A stretch of DNA of 64,000 nt from Macrothele yani (taxonomy: Eukaryota > Arthropoda > Arachnida > Araneae > Macrothelidae). A program made the translations under genes and the position numbers. Where the stretch lies: the NCBI GenBank assembly GCA_039090855.1, contig CM077011.1:41063501-41127500 (forward strand), read 5' to 3'. Below the pieces are notes generated by a model. The model was not told where the DNA came from and did not search any database. It was given only the letters and a program-made list of their open reading frames with translations. The stretch's first letter is position 1; each line of letters starts with the position of its first letter. Positions 52,488 to 63,011 of this stretch are shown piece by piece.

Positions 52488-53771
52488 TTAGGTGTGCAAC
52501 TTAATTCTCGGTCCCCTAACTGCAAGCGATCATAGAACGTCGGCCAATGCAAATAGCTGTGTGCGATAATAGCTGATTGCAGCGCCATCCAACAACTTTC
52601 CAGGCAACCGTAACCGTTTACAGCTGTAGAGACAGAAGGGACGAAATTTGACGGTGAAAGCAATGTCGTTCGAAGAGCAACATTTGAGGTACTGCCTCCT
52701 GTACACGTTTCAGCGGCAAAAATAAGTGCCGCGGAAGCCCAGCAAATGATCTGTGCTGCTTTGGGTGTAATGCTGCTGTGTCCTACAGTATGTGTAAGAA
52801 ATGGTTTCAGAGGTTTAAGCAGGAAAATTTCAATCTCCGTGATGCAGAACGTTAGGGACGGCCACAGAAAGTTTACGATGAGGAACTGGAGCATTTGTTG
52901 GATGCGTATCACTGTCGCACAGAGTCAGAGCTCGCCCAGGAACTCGGAGTAACACGGCAAGCCATTGCAAAGCGCCTGCACAAGCTTGGACGGATTCAGA
53001 AGGAGGGTAGTTGGGTGCCCAACCAACTCTCAGCTACGAACAAGTCTAGGCGCTGCGATGTTGCTGTGTCCTTGCTCTCCGGATTCCAGAAGAAGGATTT
53101 CCTCCCCAAGATTTTGGCCTGTGATGAGAAGTGGATCCTCTGCGATAATCCTAAGCGGCGCAAATCGTGGGTTTATCCAGATCAGCCTACCACCAGTACC
53201 GCCAAACCGAATATCCAAGCCAGCAAGTTGTTGCTGTGCGTATGGTGGGACCAGCGCGGTGTCGTACACTATGAGTTGCTCAGACCTGGTGAAACGGTCA
53301 ATACTGAGTGTTATTGTCAGCAACTCATTCATGTGAGTGACGCAATTGAGGCTAAAAGGCCATACACCGGCAAGGGCAGAAGGTCGGTCCTGATGCTCCA
53401 GGATAACGCGCTTCCTCATATCGCGAAAGCGACTTTAAACACGATCACCGACCTGGGATAGGAGATTTTGTCCCACCCGGCGTATTCTCCAGACTTCGCC
53501 AAGTCGGATTATCACCTCTTTCGCTCCCAGTAACATCACCTGAGTGATACGCACTTCACTTCTGTTGAGAAGGTCCACACAAGTATTGATGACTTTATCA
53601 ACTCGAAACAGACCTCTTTCTTCCGCAGTGGCATTCAGCAGCTCCCTGGTCGATGGCTCAAACGTATCCAACACGACGGGTATTATTTCCCTGAATAGGT
53701 ACGTATTCGATTTGCTATAATTTGCTGTCAACGTGTAGAGCCTGTGTCCGAGAAGTAAATTGCATATCTAA
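52488..53771 (+). mobile_element. mariner element, complete ends
   Basis: Ends TTAGGTGTGCAACTTAATTC and (reversed) TTAGATATGCAATTTACTTC, both followed by TCGG. TA flanks at 52486-52487 and 53772-53773. 1284 bp, the standard mariner size. Confidence 0.94.
52663..53698 (+). pseudogene. mariner transposase, catalytic triad kept
   Basis: MSFEEQHLRYCLLYTFQRQK starts at 52663. Frameshifts and stops follow up to about 52860. From 52895 a 188-codon frame is open: ELAQELGVTRQAIAKRLHKL (HTH), ILACDEKWILCDN (first Asp), SKLLLCVWWDQRGVVHYELL and VLMLQDNALPHIA (second Asp). TAG at 53459-53461, then HPAYSPDFAKSDYHLFR with the third Asp and a stop at the next Gln. It ends RIQHDGYYFPE at 53698. All three catalytic Asp codons are present, but the N-terminal DNA-binding part is disrupted. 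Confidence 0.9.
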
Positions 53772-54219
53772 TATATTCTTCTGCTTGCTCTGCAGCATGA
53801 TTACTCCCGCATCTAGATCGAATGACTTCTGCGCATTCCCTTTCTCTAATCTGTTTTATCTTGTGACAATTCTCTCTTCAATTTCTTCTCATTTGTTTCA
53901 TTCTTGACGTAGTACTGTCATCTAACCTTAGACCTTTCTCTAGTTTGTCATACATTTAGCTCCGTATCCATAAATCTACGTTCCACGCATGACTTATCTC
54001 TGCTCATAGCATTCCAATAGCTAAGCAGTCTTGCTTATTAAGCCTTCGTTAAAACTTTCATAACTTCAACTCTGATTTCTAATCACTTCGTTTCCACCTC
54101 GGCGTTTTCATTTCAGCAACATTTAGCTTTTTCTTCGAATATCTTGTTATCGGCCAAGCCTCAATTGCTCTTCTTACAGCCTTAAAAACTTGACTTTTAG
54201 GCCTCGTCGACGTCACTCT

Positions 54220-54720
54220 ACCACACAGATCTCCTGATCCTTTTCCCCAGTTATTCCATTCTACTTGCACATTGCTTTTCATTTCTCCCTTCAGATCTCC
54301 ATGTTCCTTCAGCTCCCCAGGTAGATCTCTTTATCATTTTCTCCATTTATTCCATTCTACTTGCACCCTGCTGTTCATTTATCCCTTTAGATCTCCATCT
54401 TCCTCCATCTCCCCAGGTAGATCTCCTGATCCTTTTTTCCATTTATACCATTCTACTTGCAACCTGCTGTTCATTTCTCCCTTCAGATCTTAATCCTCTT
54501 CCATCTCCCCAGGTAGATCTCCTGATCCTTTTCTCCAGTTATTCCATTCCATTTGCATCCTGCTGTTCATTTATCCCTTCAGATCTCTATCTTCCCCCAC
54601 CTTCCCAAGTAGATCTCCTGATCCTTTTCTCCAGTTATTCCATTCTACTTGCACCCTGATGTTCATTTCTGCTTTCAGATCTCTATCTTTCTCCATCTGC
54701 CTAAGTATTTGAATCTTTTT
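54220..54720. repeat. 96-bp tandem repeat in LINE RT region
   Basis: TAGATCTC-type words at 54226, 54322, 54418, 54514 and 54610 give a constant 96-bp step, five units. 96 bp is exactly 32 codons, so the minus-strand frame repeats as EWNNWRKGSGDLPGEMEED-like peptide. Confidence 0.93.
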
Positions 54721-55160
54721 GATCCCTTCTTCCTGGGAATTGACACCCTCCATTTGAAATTTCAGCTTCTTTGTTGAAGCACACGAACTCTATTTTTGCT
54801 ACTACTTGTGTTCAACTCCTGTATTCTAACGCACTTCACCGGTTTTCTCAATTTTCTTCTGGCTCATTTTTAGTCTTATGTGAGTTCTTAACACCACGCC
54901 ATCTGGAAACAACACGGTAAACGGTGCTGCTAGAGTATTAGATAAGAATCAAAGAATGAGCTTAATACCGATCTTTCATTGGCCTACTCCAACTCGCTCT
55001 CACATCAAAATTTTCCGTCAACCGTACGCTACTTTAGACCCATATACGGGAATTTATGCTAATTTCCTTTACAAATTGCACATATTTTTTAAACCATTTC
55101 TCTCTCTCTCTCTCTCATTTTCACATTCATATTATTATATGTCTAATCCTCTTTTTACTT

Positions 55161-55310
55161 TGCGAAAACACAAGTTTGTCCGCGCCGAGCATCGGAACCA
55201 CGCCTTTTCACTCCAGAGAAAGCCACTCTTCCAACTAAGCTACGCGGACAGAATGTCTCGCTGCAGATTTGTCGTCTTGATACATGTTTTCACCTCTTTA
55301 GTACGTCACA
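55161..55310 (-). mobile_element. solo LTR of tRNA-bearing TRIM, older
   Basis: 150 bp, flanked by ACTT on both sides (55157-55160 and 55311-55314). The tRNA-like part (55178-55249) has kept the acceptor strands GTCCGCG/CGCGGAC, but its T arm is mutated. It lies in the RT region of the decayed LINE. Confidence 0.88.
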
Positions 55311-56450
55311 ACTTCTCCATGAGATTTCTTAGAGTAAATATGTCGTCTACTGTACTTGGCATAAACTCAAACTGTTTTGCAATTTTTACTTCTCTCATTC
55401 TGTAATCCAGTATCATTTTACTTATGTTCATGGAATAATAGATTAGCTTTATACGCTAGTAGTTGTTACAATTTTTTATATGGCCTTATTCTTTTTTTTT
55501 CAGTACACTGCTAGCCTTACCTTTTCGATGTAGAAGAGCTTTCATACTGAAATATGTTACTCTCAAAACCCCACAAAGTGTGAACACTCTGTTTATCCAA
55601 TACCTTCCGTACTCCCAGGGGTATATCTGCCGGACCACAAGATTTTCCATTTTTCTATGCTTTTCAGTGCATCTTTTATTTTTGTTCCGTGTTACCTTCA
55701 CACCTAATGCCACATTTGTCTGCCCACGTCTTTAAAGCTTTGGGTTTTTCTTCATTCAGGAATCTTTTAAAATATTCCTTCCATCTAATCCTTATGCGTT
55801 GGTCATTTGTCAGAACAGCGCTATGCTTTTGTTTGACCCGAGTTATACCCTTCGAAATCTAATTTCTTATATTTGAAATTTTGAACAAATTCTTTTACCT
55901 CTCATTTGTATTCAGTTCTTCATAAATTCCATTCACACAGAGTGTCTTAACACTGCTCTTTAAGCTGCTTTCCTGACTGTTTTGTACAATTCTCTATCTT
56001 GTTTGTCCTGCGTCCCGGTCCGAATTTTCTCTGCTCTTTTCCTCTATTCTTTATCATTCCACTTCCAAGTTTCTTTATCAGCTTTGCGTCTTACCAAAGT
56101 CCCACCTAGAATATATCTCCTTGTAAGTTTCAATTCTTTAGAATTTTTCTTCAACCTATCTGCCTTTGTCTTGTACACCTTCACGTTCCTTCCTTCTTGT
56201 TTTATTGAGTACTATTTCTTTGAAAGCTGACCTATATTTCTCCTCCTTTAGTCTCCACTAGATATTCCCCTTATGATCTCATTTCTTTTTATTCTCAGTT
56301 ATTTCTTCTATTTATAAGTTTAAGAGAAGTACCCAATGCGGTGTTTCAATTTCTTCAACTGGTATAACTTTTTAGTTTTTAACTTCTTTTCAGTATGACC
56401 TCTTGATAACCTGTGTGCGATGTTCTTCCTCCATTTTCATTTGTGATGCG

Positions 56451-57430
56451 GAACTCGTGACGCATATTCTAAATTAACTTTCATTTTTAGTTCCTTTTCC
56501 CATGTAAATTTGAGTTTGTTCTCTTTTGCACTTTCCGAACTTAACGTCAGGGGCGGATTGGCGGTCGCAAAAGGGCCCGGGAAAATTTTGCAAATGGGCC
56601 CGTTCGGTTGATGTTCTGCGGTACTATGGTATCACAACTGAAAATCACTTTTTTTATTTAAGAAACAAAACAAAAAGTACAGTTGCTCTGGAAACAGTGC
56701 CAAGCATAGTATTGAGTGGGATGGGGGTTTAAAAAAGTACACCTGTCATCCTTAAATTGAAGTGCGGGAAAATTTTCATCTGCCCATGCCAAGATTTTAC
56801 TGCAGAAAAATTGTACTGCCATTTTTCTGTTGTGGACAATTACAGTTAGAAATTTCAAGATATTTAAATATCTTGGCAAACTCACTTAATCGACGTGGGA
56901 AAAGCGAATAACCAGGTTTAAATCACTAGTTTAGTTAGTTATGTATGTAATTGCGTTAGAGAAACCTCTAATTTTGGACACACTCATATTTATATTTGTT
57001 TAAAATTTTCTCTTAAGTACGCTGAAGTAAGAACATTAATTTTTAATTGTTTATATAGCATTTCAGTGTTTGACAGATCGTAAAATATTCTTGATTTTCA
57101 TACCTTTGAGCTTCCAGTTCTTAAATTTTCAACGAAGTGGTCTGAAATTCCAGCAAATATTTGAGAGAGAGAGAGAGAGAGAGAGTGAGAACTGCTACTA
57201 CCATAATTATGCTGGAGTTGTTCCAAAAATCCTTTCGCATAAGACATGATTTTTAAATTTAAATAAATGAAACAAATTACATAACTTTTACACTGTAAAA
57301 TTTTCTTTTGTACTGCAATTTTTGTAATTTTTCTATGATGGACAATCACAGTTAGAAATTTAAAGATTTTTAAATATCGTGACGAACAGATTCTTCATTT
57401 AATGACCATATACTCATATGTGTTTCAATT
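56451..57430. other. possible repeat start; duplicated 3' block
   Basis: CAGGGGCGGATTGGCGGTCG at 56548 looks like an hAT or MITE start, but no partner end was found. A block with GGACAATTACAGTTAGAAAT (56835) recurs as GGACAATCACAGTTAGAAAT (57340). A (GA)n run lies at 57162-57187. Confidence 0.45.
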
Positions 57431-57438
57431 ACAAAACG

Positions 57439-57666
57439 CCGCCCCCCCCCCCCCCCATGGCGCAGTGGTCTAAGCGCTGGCTTATGACCATTCGTCCGAG
57501 AAAGGCCCTGGTTCGAATCCCGGTGAGACATGGATGTTGTGTTTGTCTTATGGCGCTGGCTCTCTCCCTTCCCTGGAACCAGTGACTCTAAATTAGGGAC
57601 GGGCGACTGCTTATAGCCCATTGAGTTGCTCACGGTGGGCGTTAAACTTCAATTTAAAACAAAATG
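57439..57666 (+). mobile_element. SINE family 1 copy
   Basis: Full length, with a C-run in the 5' head. A box ATGGCGCAGTGG, B box GGTTCGAATCC. Target duplication ACAAAACG at 57431-57438 and 57667-57674. Confidence 0.93.
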
Positions 57667-57685
57667 ACAAAACGTAAACAAAGTA

Positions 57686-58363
57686 CAAGGAGTGTTCAAA
57701 TGAAAAGGTACGAAACGACACTGTGGGTATAAATGAAGACTTTATTCAAAGTATACACCATAGGCCGTAGCACAACGATTCCATTGATTAACGAGCCAAA
57801 GGATTCCTTGTTCCCAGAATTCCTGTGGCCGTGACGAGACCCAGTCCAGCACAGCGTCCATGAGTTCGTCGTCCGAGTGGAAGCGCTTCCCTTTCAGATG
57901 TTTTTCAGGGGACCAAACACATAGCAATCACAGGGCGACATGTCCGGGCTGTAGGGCGGGTGGTCAAGCTGCTCCGACTGGAACTTGGCCAGTTCCGCGT
58001 GTGTTACCCTGGAGACGTGTGGACACGCGTTATCATGGAGCAGAACCACACCCTCCGTGAGCAGCCCCGGTGTTTTGTTCTTGATGGACCTGCGTAGGCT
58101 TCGGAGTGTCTCACAGTACACATCGGAGTTAATGGTTCGCCATCCTGTCCTCACACGCACTGCCGCTTCAATTGGACGGCGCTCTTTATAAGAGCCTCTG
58201 CTCTCTCCTGCGCATGCGGGCACCCGCGCATGCTCCGATCCACGCCGGCGACTCCAATCGCATCCCTAGATGTGTCGCTACGTTCTCCCATAGCGGCATA
58301 GGCAAATATGTTAATGGTTACGTTCTTATGACGTTTCGTACCTTTTCATTTGAACACCCCTAG
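57686..58363 (-). mobile_element. internally deleted mariner, 678 bp
   Basis: Ends with GTGTTCAAATGAAAAGGTAC, then GAAAC in inverted orientation at both sides. TA flanks at 57684-57685 and 58364-58365. Half the usual length. Confidence 0.9.
57742..58223 (-). pseudogene. mariner transposase, C-terminal half only
   Basis: Reads RTINSDVYCETLRSLRRSIK, VVLLHDNACPHVSRV (second Asp), HPPYSPDMSPCDCYVFGPLK (third Asp), then after a frameshift near 57905 LKGKRFHSDDELMDAVLDWV, ending at 57742 with AYGVYFE. The N-terminal DNA-binding part and first Asp were lost in the internal deletion, so the copy could move only with help from elsewhere. Confidence 0.88.
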
Positions 58364-58780
58364 TATTTTGCAACTTCATGTTGAAATGATATCTCCGTAA
58401 ATGCTTTCATCTGCAGCATCTGTCAGTTATCACAAGGAGCGTAGGCTGCGTAGGTAGAACATTTCGGGGAAAAGGGATCGTATATCAACACCCCCGCAAA
58501 TAATCTTATAGTTATTTCAAAATATGTTCTTGACATTATTAGCTTTCCATAATGACCATTATCTAGCATTGTTCTGCAACTTTATCAAACATGGGTGATT
58601 TCACTACTTTAACTAAAGTAGTGAAAAAATGTAGCCCTGTTCAGCCCCAGCTCCAATGTTGTTAACATACGTAGATTGTTGTACCTCCCATTCCTGATGC
58701 CGGGCTCATTGAAGCATTTCAGGATGAAATGAAATGGTCAAAGAAACTATAGAAACAGATAGACATCTCTTCCCCACTCC
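58364..58780. other. no recognised feature
   Basis: AT-rich spacer. A short ACTACTTTAACTAAAGTAGT palindrome at 58603-58622. Confidence 0.5.
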
Positions 58781-58782
58781 GC

Positions 58783-59190
58783 AGTTGAGAAAGACATCGG
58801 TTAATTTAACGGGGAGTAAGGAGAGGTAGTCTGGAAGAGGAGATTTTTTAATGCCTAAAAAGATTAATCATAGTTTTCGGGCTCGCTCTGGCACGGCATC
58901 TATCTCGCAATGTAACATTCGAGCAAGGGCGGGATAGGGCTGACATACATCGGGCTCGGGCGGGATAGGGCTGACATACATCGGGCTCGGGCGGGATAGG
59001 GCTGACATACATCGGGCTCGGGCGGGATAGGGCTGACATACATCGGGCTCGGGCGGGATAGGGCTGACATACATCGGGCTCGGGCGGGATAGGGCTGACA
59101 TAAATCAGGCTCGGGCGGACTAGGGCTGACATACATCGGGCTCGGGTGGGCTAGGGCTCTTAAAATTAAGCCCGAACTCAGCTCTTATTA
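58783..59190. repeat. dispersed repeat with 31-bp minisatellite
   Basis: Second copy of the repeat at 13245-13465 (CAGTTGAGAAAGACATCGGT to CTTAAAATTAAGCCC). Its GGGCT part has expanded to about 7 units of 31 bp (GACATACATCGGGCTCGGGC; steps 58942, 58973, 59004). The minus-strand peptides rich in Pro, Arg and Tyr are artefacts of this array. Confidence 0.9.
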
Positions 59191-60280
59191 TCACAGCGCT
59201 AATGCCTTCTACAACCAACGGGAGTAAAATCAACTAGCCCCCCCCCCCTTTCGTTGGGAATATATAGAACATCTTGTACACACACCCCGCCCTCCCGCAA
59301 CATACAGTACATACATTCTCGTTCCTCAGCTACTAAGTGTACCCAGAAGTTTGCAAACACACATGGCCCATCTATTGTTGTTGGGATTCTAGCAGTTGTC
59401 TGGTGAGGGGATTGTTTTCATTAATTCAAAATAGAAGTTGCCCTCCCCCCTGCTTGTTATAATTACATTATGTGTATTTCGTTTATATAAAAAGTGCTGT
59501 GATTCAGTTGCGTGTTTTATACAACTGAACTGAAAACATTTTTAAGAAAGTAAGAAAGAAAGAGAAAACATATACGGAAGGGATCCACCGGAAAATGTCC
59601 TGGTGTCCCAGTTGGCCAATCCGTCCTTGCTTAACGTGATATCTTCTCTCTCACATGAATGAGGTTGGCAGCACTTTTGAGATCAGAGAGAGTGACGTAT
59701 GAATGTGATAAGAGCGATAGATAAAAAGGGCGATACAGCAGTTGCTTAGTGTATATGTGTGTGTGGAGATATTCGATCGTTGTTAAGCAAGATTATACGA
59801 CAGATAATTAAGGTATTATATGTGAAGTTTAATACTATCAGTGCTATATTGTGGATTTAATCAAATATTGCTGGACCAATAAAAGGTTATCGTAAGTTTG
59901 ACTTCTGTATATGTTTCGTCTGGCCGTAAAAGCTTAATTAGAGCTATTCCGTGTAACTATTGCATCGTATTCTCATTTAGTTCAACATTTCCTTAGTCAT
60001 AGTTCTAGACATAGCGTAACACCAATCTCGCATACGAAAAAGAGTTACGTTATAAACTCCTTGCGATTTCGAAAGAGAAATAAAATATAAGATACGTTAT
60101 AAATAAAACCTTGAACATTTCTAATAATCGTTAGGTGCTAAACAGTCAGATGGTAACGTTTTCCTTTTGCTTAGACTCTGGGTGAAATGAATTCAGAACG
60201 GACTATACTAAAGAATGAACAAATTTATAAAAGTTAAATAAAAGGCAGGATTGCTGAGGCTCTCATCGAAGACATTTACA
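59191..60280. other. no recognised feature
   Basis: C-rich runs near 59240 and 59285, otherwise AT-rich. No gene recognised. Confidence 0.5.
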
Positions 60281-61235
60281 CTAAAAGGACATTTTATTAT
60301 GCACAGCCATCTAATATCGTGTGGGCCAACCTTTCGCACTCGCAACAGCAGCAACACATCGTGGTATGGATTCTACCAGGTGATGAAAACATTATTACCC
60401 AAAGCAGCCTAAGAAACTGTGGGCCAGCCTTTAGCCCGCACAACAGCAACAACACATCGTGTTGAGGACTCTGCCAAGAGCCGGAAACATTATTATGCAC
60501 ATCCACCTAATAACGTATGGACCCAAATTTCGCTCTCACAACAGCAGCAACACCTCGTGTTATGGACTTTACCAGGTGTTGAAAACATTACTATACACAG
60601 TTACCTAATAACCAGTGGACCCACCTTTAGCCCTCAAAACAGCAGCAACACATCGTTACACAGATTCTACGAGGTGTTGGAAACGTTATTATACACAGCC
60701 ACATAACAACCGTGAGGCCCACCTTTCCTCCTCACAACACCAGCAACACACTGTGGCATGGACTCGGCCAGATGTTGGAAACATTATCTACACATCCGTC
60801 TAGTATCTCGCAAACACATCTTTTGCCCTCACAACAGTAGTAAGACATCCTGGCATAGACTTGACAACAACCACAAAATGGCAACAACACCTCGTGTTAT
60901 GGACTCTACCAGGTGTTGGAAGTAATATTATATACAGCCATGTGATAACCTGTGTGGCTCAATTTTTGCCCCCACAACAAGAGTAGCAGCAACAGATCGT
61001 CGCATGGACTATGCCAGTTGTTGTAAACATTGTTATACACAGCCGCCTAACAAACCTGTATGGCCACTTTTCGCCTTCACAACAGCGGGACATCGTGGCA
61101 TGGACTCTACCAGGTGTTGGAAATATTGCTACGCACAGCCACCTAATAACCTGTGGGGACACTTTTCTAACTCAAAACAGCAACAACACACCGCTGTATG
61201 GACACTACCGCGCGTTAGAACCGTTTTGGTGATAT
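60281..61235. repeat. 98-bp tandem array from a Tc1 3' end
   Basis: About nine to ten units; the CCAGGTGTTGGAAAC-type word recurs at 60376, 60474, 60572, 60670, 60768 (98-bp steps), then 60909, 61013, 61110 and 61209 (less regular). The unit contains CCTAATAAC, GCCCTCACAACAGCAGCAAC and ATCGTGGCATGGACTCTACC, which on the minus strand encodes a Tc1 C-terminus (QHLVESMPRR-like). Confidence 0.9.
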
Positions 61236-61239
61236 TATA

Positions 61240-62218
61240 GGACAGCTATCACTAAAGCGCCTAAAGTCTTTCATATTGGGTTTGGGGCTCGAATGCGTCG
61301 ATGCTCTTCCTCACAGAGATACTGAACTGTGCTCATATGTGGAGAATGAGAGAGCCATTCAACAATTCCACACTCATTTGAATGTCCTTAAAATCAGTAC
61401 CTAGCCAAACGGGAACAATAAGACGGGGCATTGTCTTGCTGAAAGAAGGCGTCCGGCTGTGGGAAATGAATAACCATAAATGAAGATAGGTGGTCGGCAA
61501 GCACATCAACATAGCCTTGTGGGGAGATGATGATCGCAGTACGTAGAAAGGGTTCCAAGGTTGCTTACTTAAACTCACCCCAGAACATTACAGCACCTCC
61601 ACCGGCTTGTTACACACTTACTTCAGAGTTGGTGTCTGTTGCCTAGTGGAACTAGTTGAACTTGCACCCTCTTGTCGTTGTGTTCAGTTGGGAACTCGAT
61701 TTTTCTGACAGAGCAACCATTTCTAGTCTTCTACAGTCCCTTGGCGACGCTTATTTGCCCACAGCAGCTTCATAGCCCAAACATGTGCTGTCACCAAGGG
61801 GGTGAACGATGTGGACATCGGCTGCCATACCCAAGTTGTGCCATTGTACGTCGAATTGTCTCCGCGCACGCATTCGTATGTTTTCTGTCATTGAATGCCA
61901 GTCTCATCCTCCCTACTATGGCGTTTCATTACGACGTTACGAAAGGGAGCTGACGGCGCTCAGCTCGTACATCAACAGACTTTACGAAATGTAGCTGGCG
62001 GCGCTCAGCTCGTTTATGGCATTTTTCAGGCGACAGCCGGTTTTGATGTAGTCCAGCAACACACGTGCGACGCTCACACGCGGAAATCCCGGACTTTCTG
62101 CAATCGGTGAGAAGGAGCACCCCAATTTCCTCGCGTCAACTATCTGCCCGCAATCGAACTTGCTTAGGTCGCCATGATTATCCACCTTCATAGAAGCCGC
62201 AGGTGCGCCTTTCATCAT
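61240..62218 (-). pseudogene. Tc1-like transposase, decayed
   Basis: The start at 62218 reads MMKGAPAASMKVDNHGDLSK, then FDCGQIVDARKLGCSFSPIA, the N-terminal HTH. GAGCTGACGGCGCTCAGCTC-like sequence is duplicated near 61947-62010 (about 53 bp apart). Further on, many stops. QQDNAPSYC (second Asp) is recognisable near 61430, and the Glu motif near 61340 is lost (SPHMSTVQYL). The array at 60281-61235 follows directly, at its 3' end. Confidence 0.8.
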
Positions 62219-62225
62219 GAGATCA

Positions 62226-62541
62226 GATCAGATCATATGTAGATAATTTTAGGAAGGGAGTGTCTGACCCCAGGTTTTAAACAACCTTTAGAAATAGGAA
62301 GCTAGGAGATTTGGGCTAGAGTGCCCTATAGGAAAATGACACGGAAGCGAGGTAGAAAGGGGGATAGCGACACCCTTATTTGTTATCGGGGGGACAGTAC
62401 CCGGGGTTCGACGTCTTAACGTGCCCATCCGACGCACGGCGGGTATTTAGTGGTTTGAGTGTTCGTATCTGCCCGGGATCGAACCTGAGGTTCCTACGTG
62501 GCAGTCACGAACGTTGACCAATAGGCCATCCACGGTCTTTT
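62226..62541 (-). mobile_element. SINE family 2 copy
   Basis: Reverse complement has A box TGGCCTATTGG, GACTGCCACG and B box GGTTCGATCCC, then the family 2 body and end (CTAGCTTCCTATTTCTAAAG, GGGGTCAGACACTCC). Short GATCT repeats at the tail. Confidence 0.85.
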
Positions 62542-62544
62542 GTC

Positions 62545-63010
62545 ATATTGGTGTCTGACCTATTTATAGCTGCAAGGAATTTCGGCTGCCCGTATTAATG
62601 TTTCGGTGCATAGCAGGTTTTTTGAAATCTGGTGTGTATAAGCGATTGATTCTGTGTATAACTAATTACACATTCTGGAAAGAACTTGATATCCCATGGA
62701 TTGATTTAATTAGTTTACCAAAATATGCGGAGCAACCTATCAGTGAGAAGCGTTGGTTAAAAGATAATAAAAGAAGATCTTCATTACTCCTTAATGGAAT
62801 AGAGAACTGAAACTAATTTTCATCAAAATAAATGGAAAACTTCATGCTGTGTCGTTCTTGTGGCCACGCCGGCAGGATCACGTGGCTATGCATGTCTGGA
62901 CATGTTTCAAGTATTTCATGCGTTAACCCCAGCCTAGTAGAGTCCTTCATGAATGAGCAGTTGCGAAAACAATGCAATTTTCTGTGTGAGTTTTGAGGTA
63001 GAAATAAGTG
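62545..63010. other. unassigned; ORF 62598-62810 not supported
   Basis: A 70-codon plus-strand ORF with no recognised family or signals; probably chance. The rest is unassigned. Confidence 0.35.
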
Positions 63011-63011
63011 A

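Larger units (their letters stand above)
53990..56450 (-). pseudogene. non-LTR retrotransposon RT, heavily decayed
   Basis: Pieces of one RT are in order on the minus strand. ACTNDQ-like LTNDQRIRIRWKEYFKRFL lies near 55800, GPADIPLGVRKVLDKQSVHT near 55600, and an NY..IKLI...ILDYRMREVKIAKQFEFMP block near 55400. TLRNLMEKL is interrupted by a solo LTR at 55161-55310. FKKYVQFVKEISINSRIWV, FKYLG and VQVEWNNWGKGSGDLCGRV (near 54270) follow, ending LNVAEMKTPRWKRSD near 54080. The FADD box was not found in readable form. The clade is uncertain. The 32-residue segment around VQVEWNNW is tandemly repeated. Confidence 0.78.

Noticed and set aside
58848..59132. Proline/tyrosine-rich secreted peptide
   Set aside because: All three frames are open because of the 31-bp GC-rich array; no signal peptide or gene structure.
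62598..62810. 70-codon ORF as a host gene
   Set aside because: No recognised family, no splice context and no repeat relation; length is compatible with chance.
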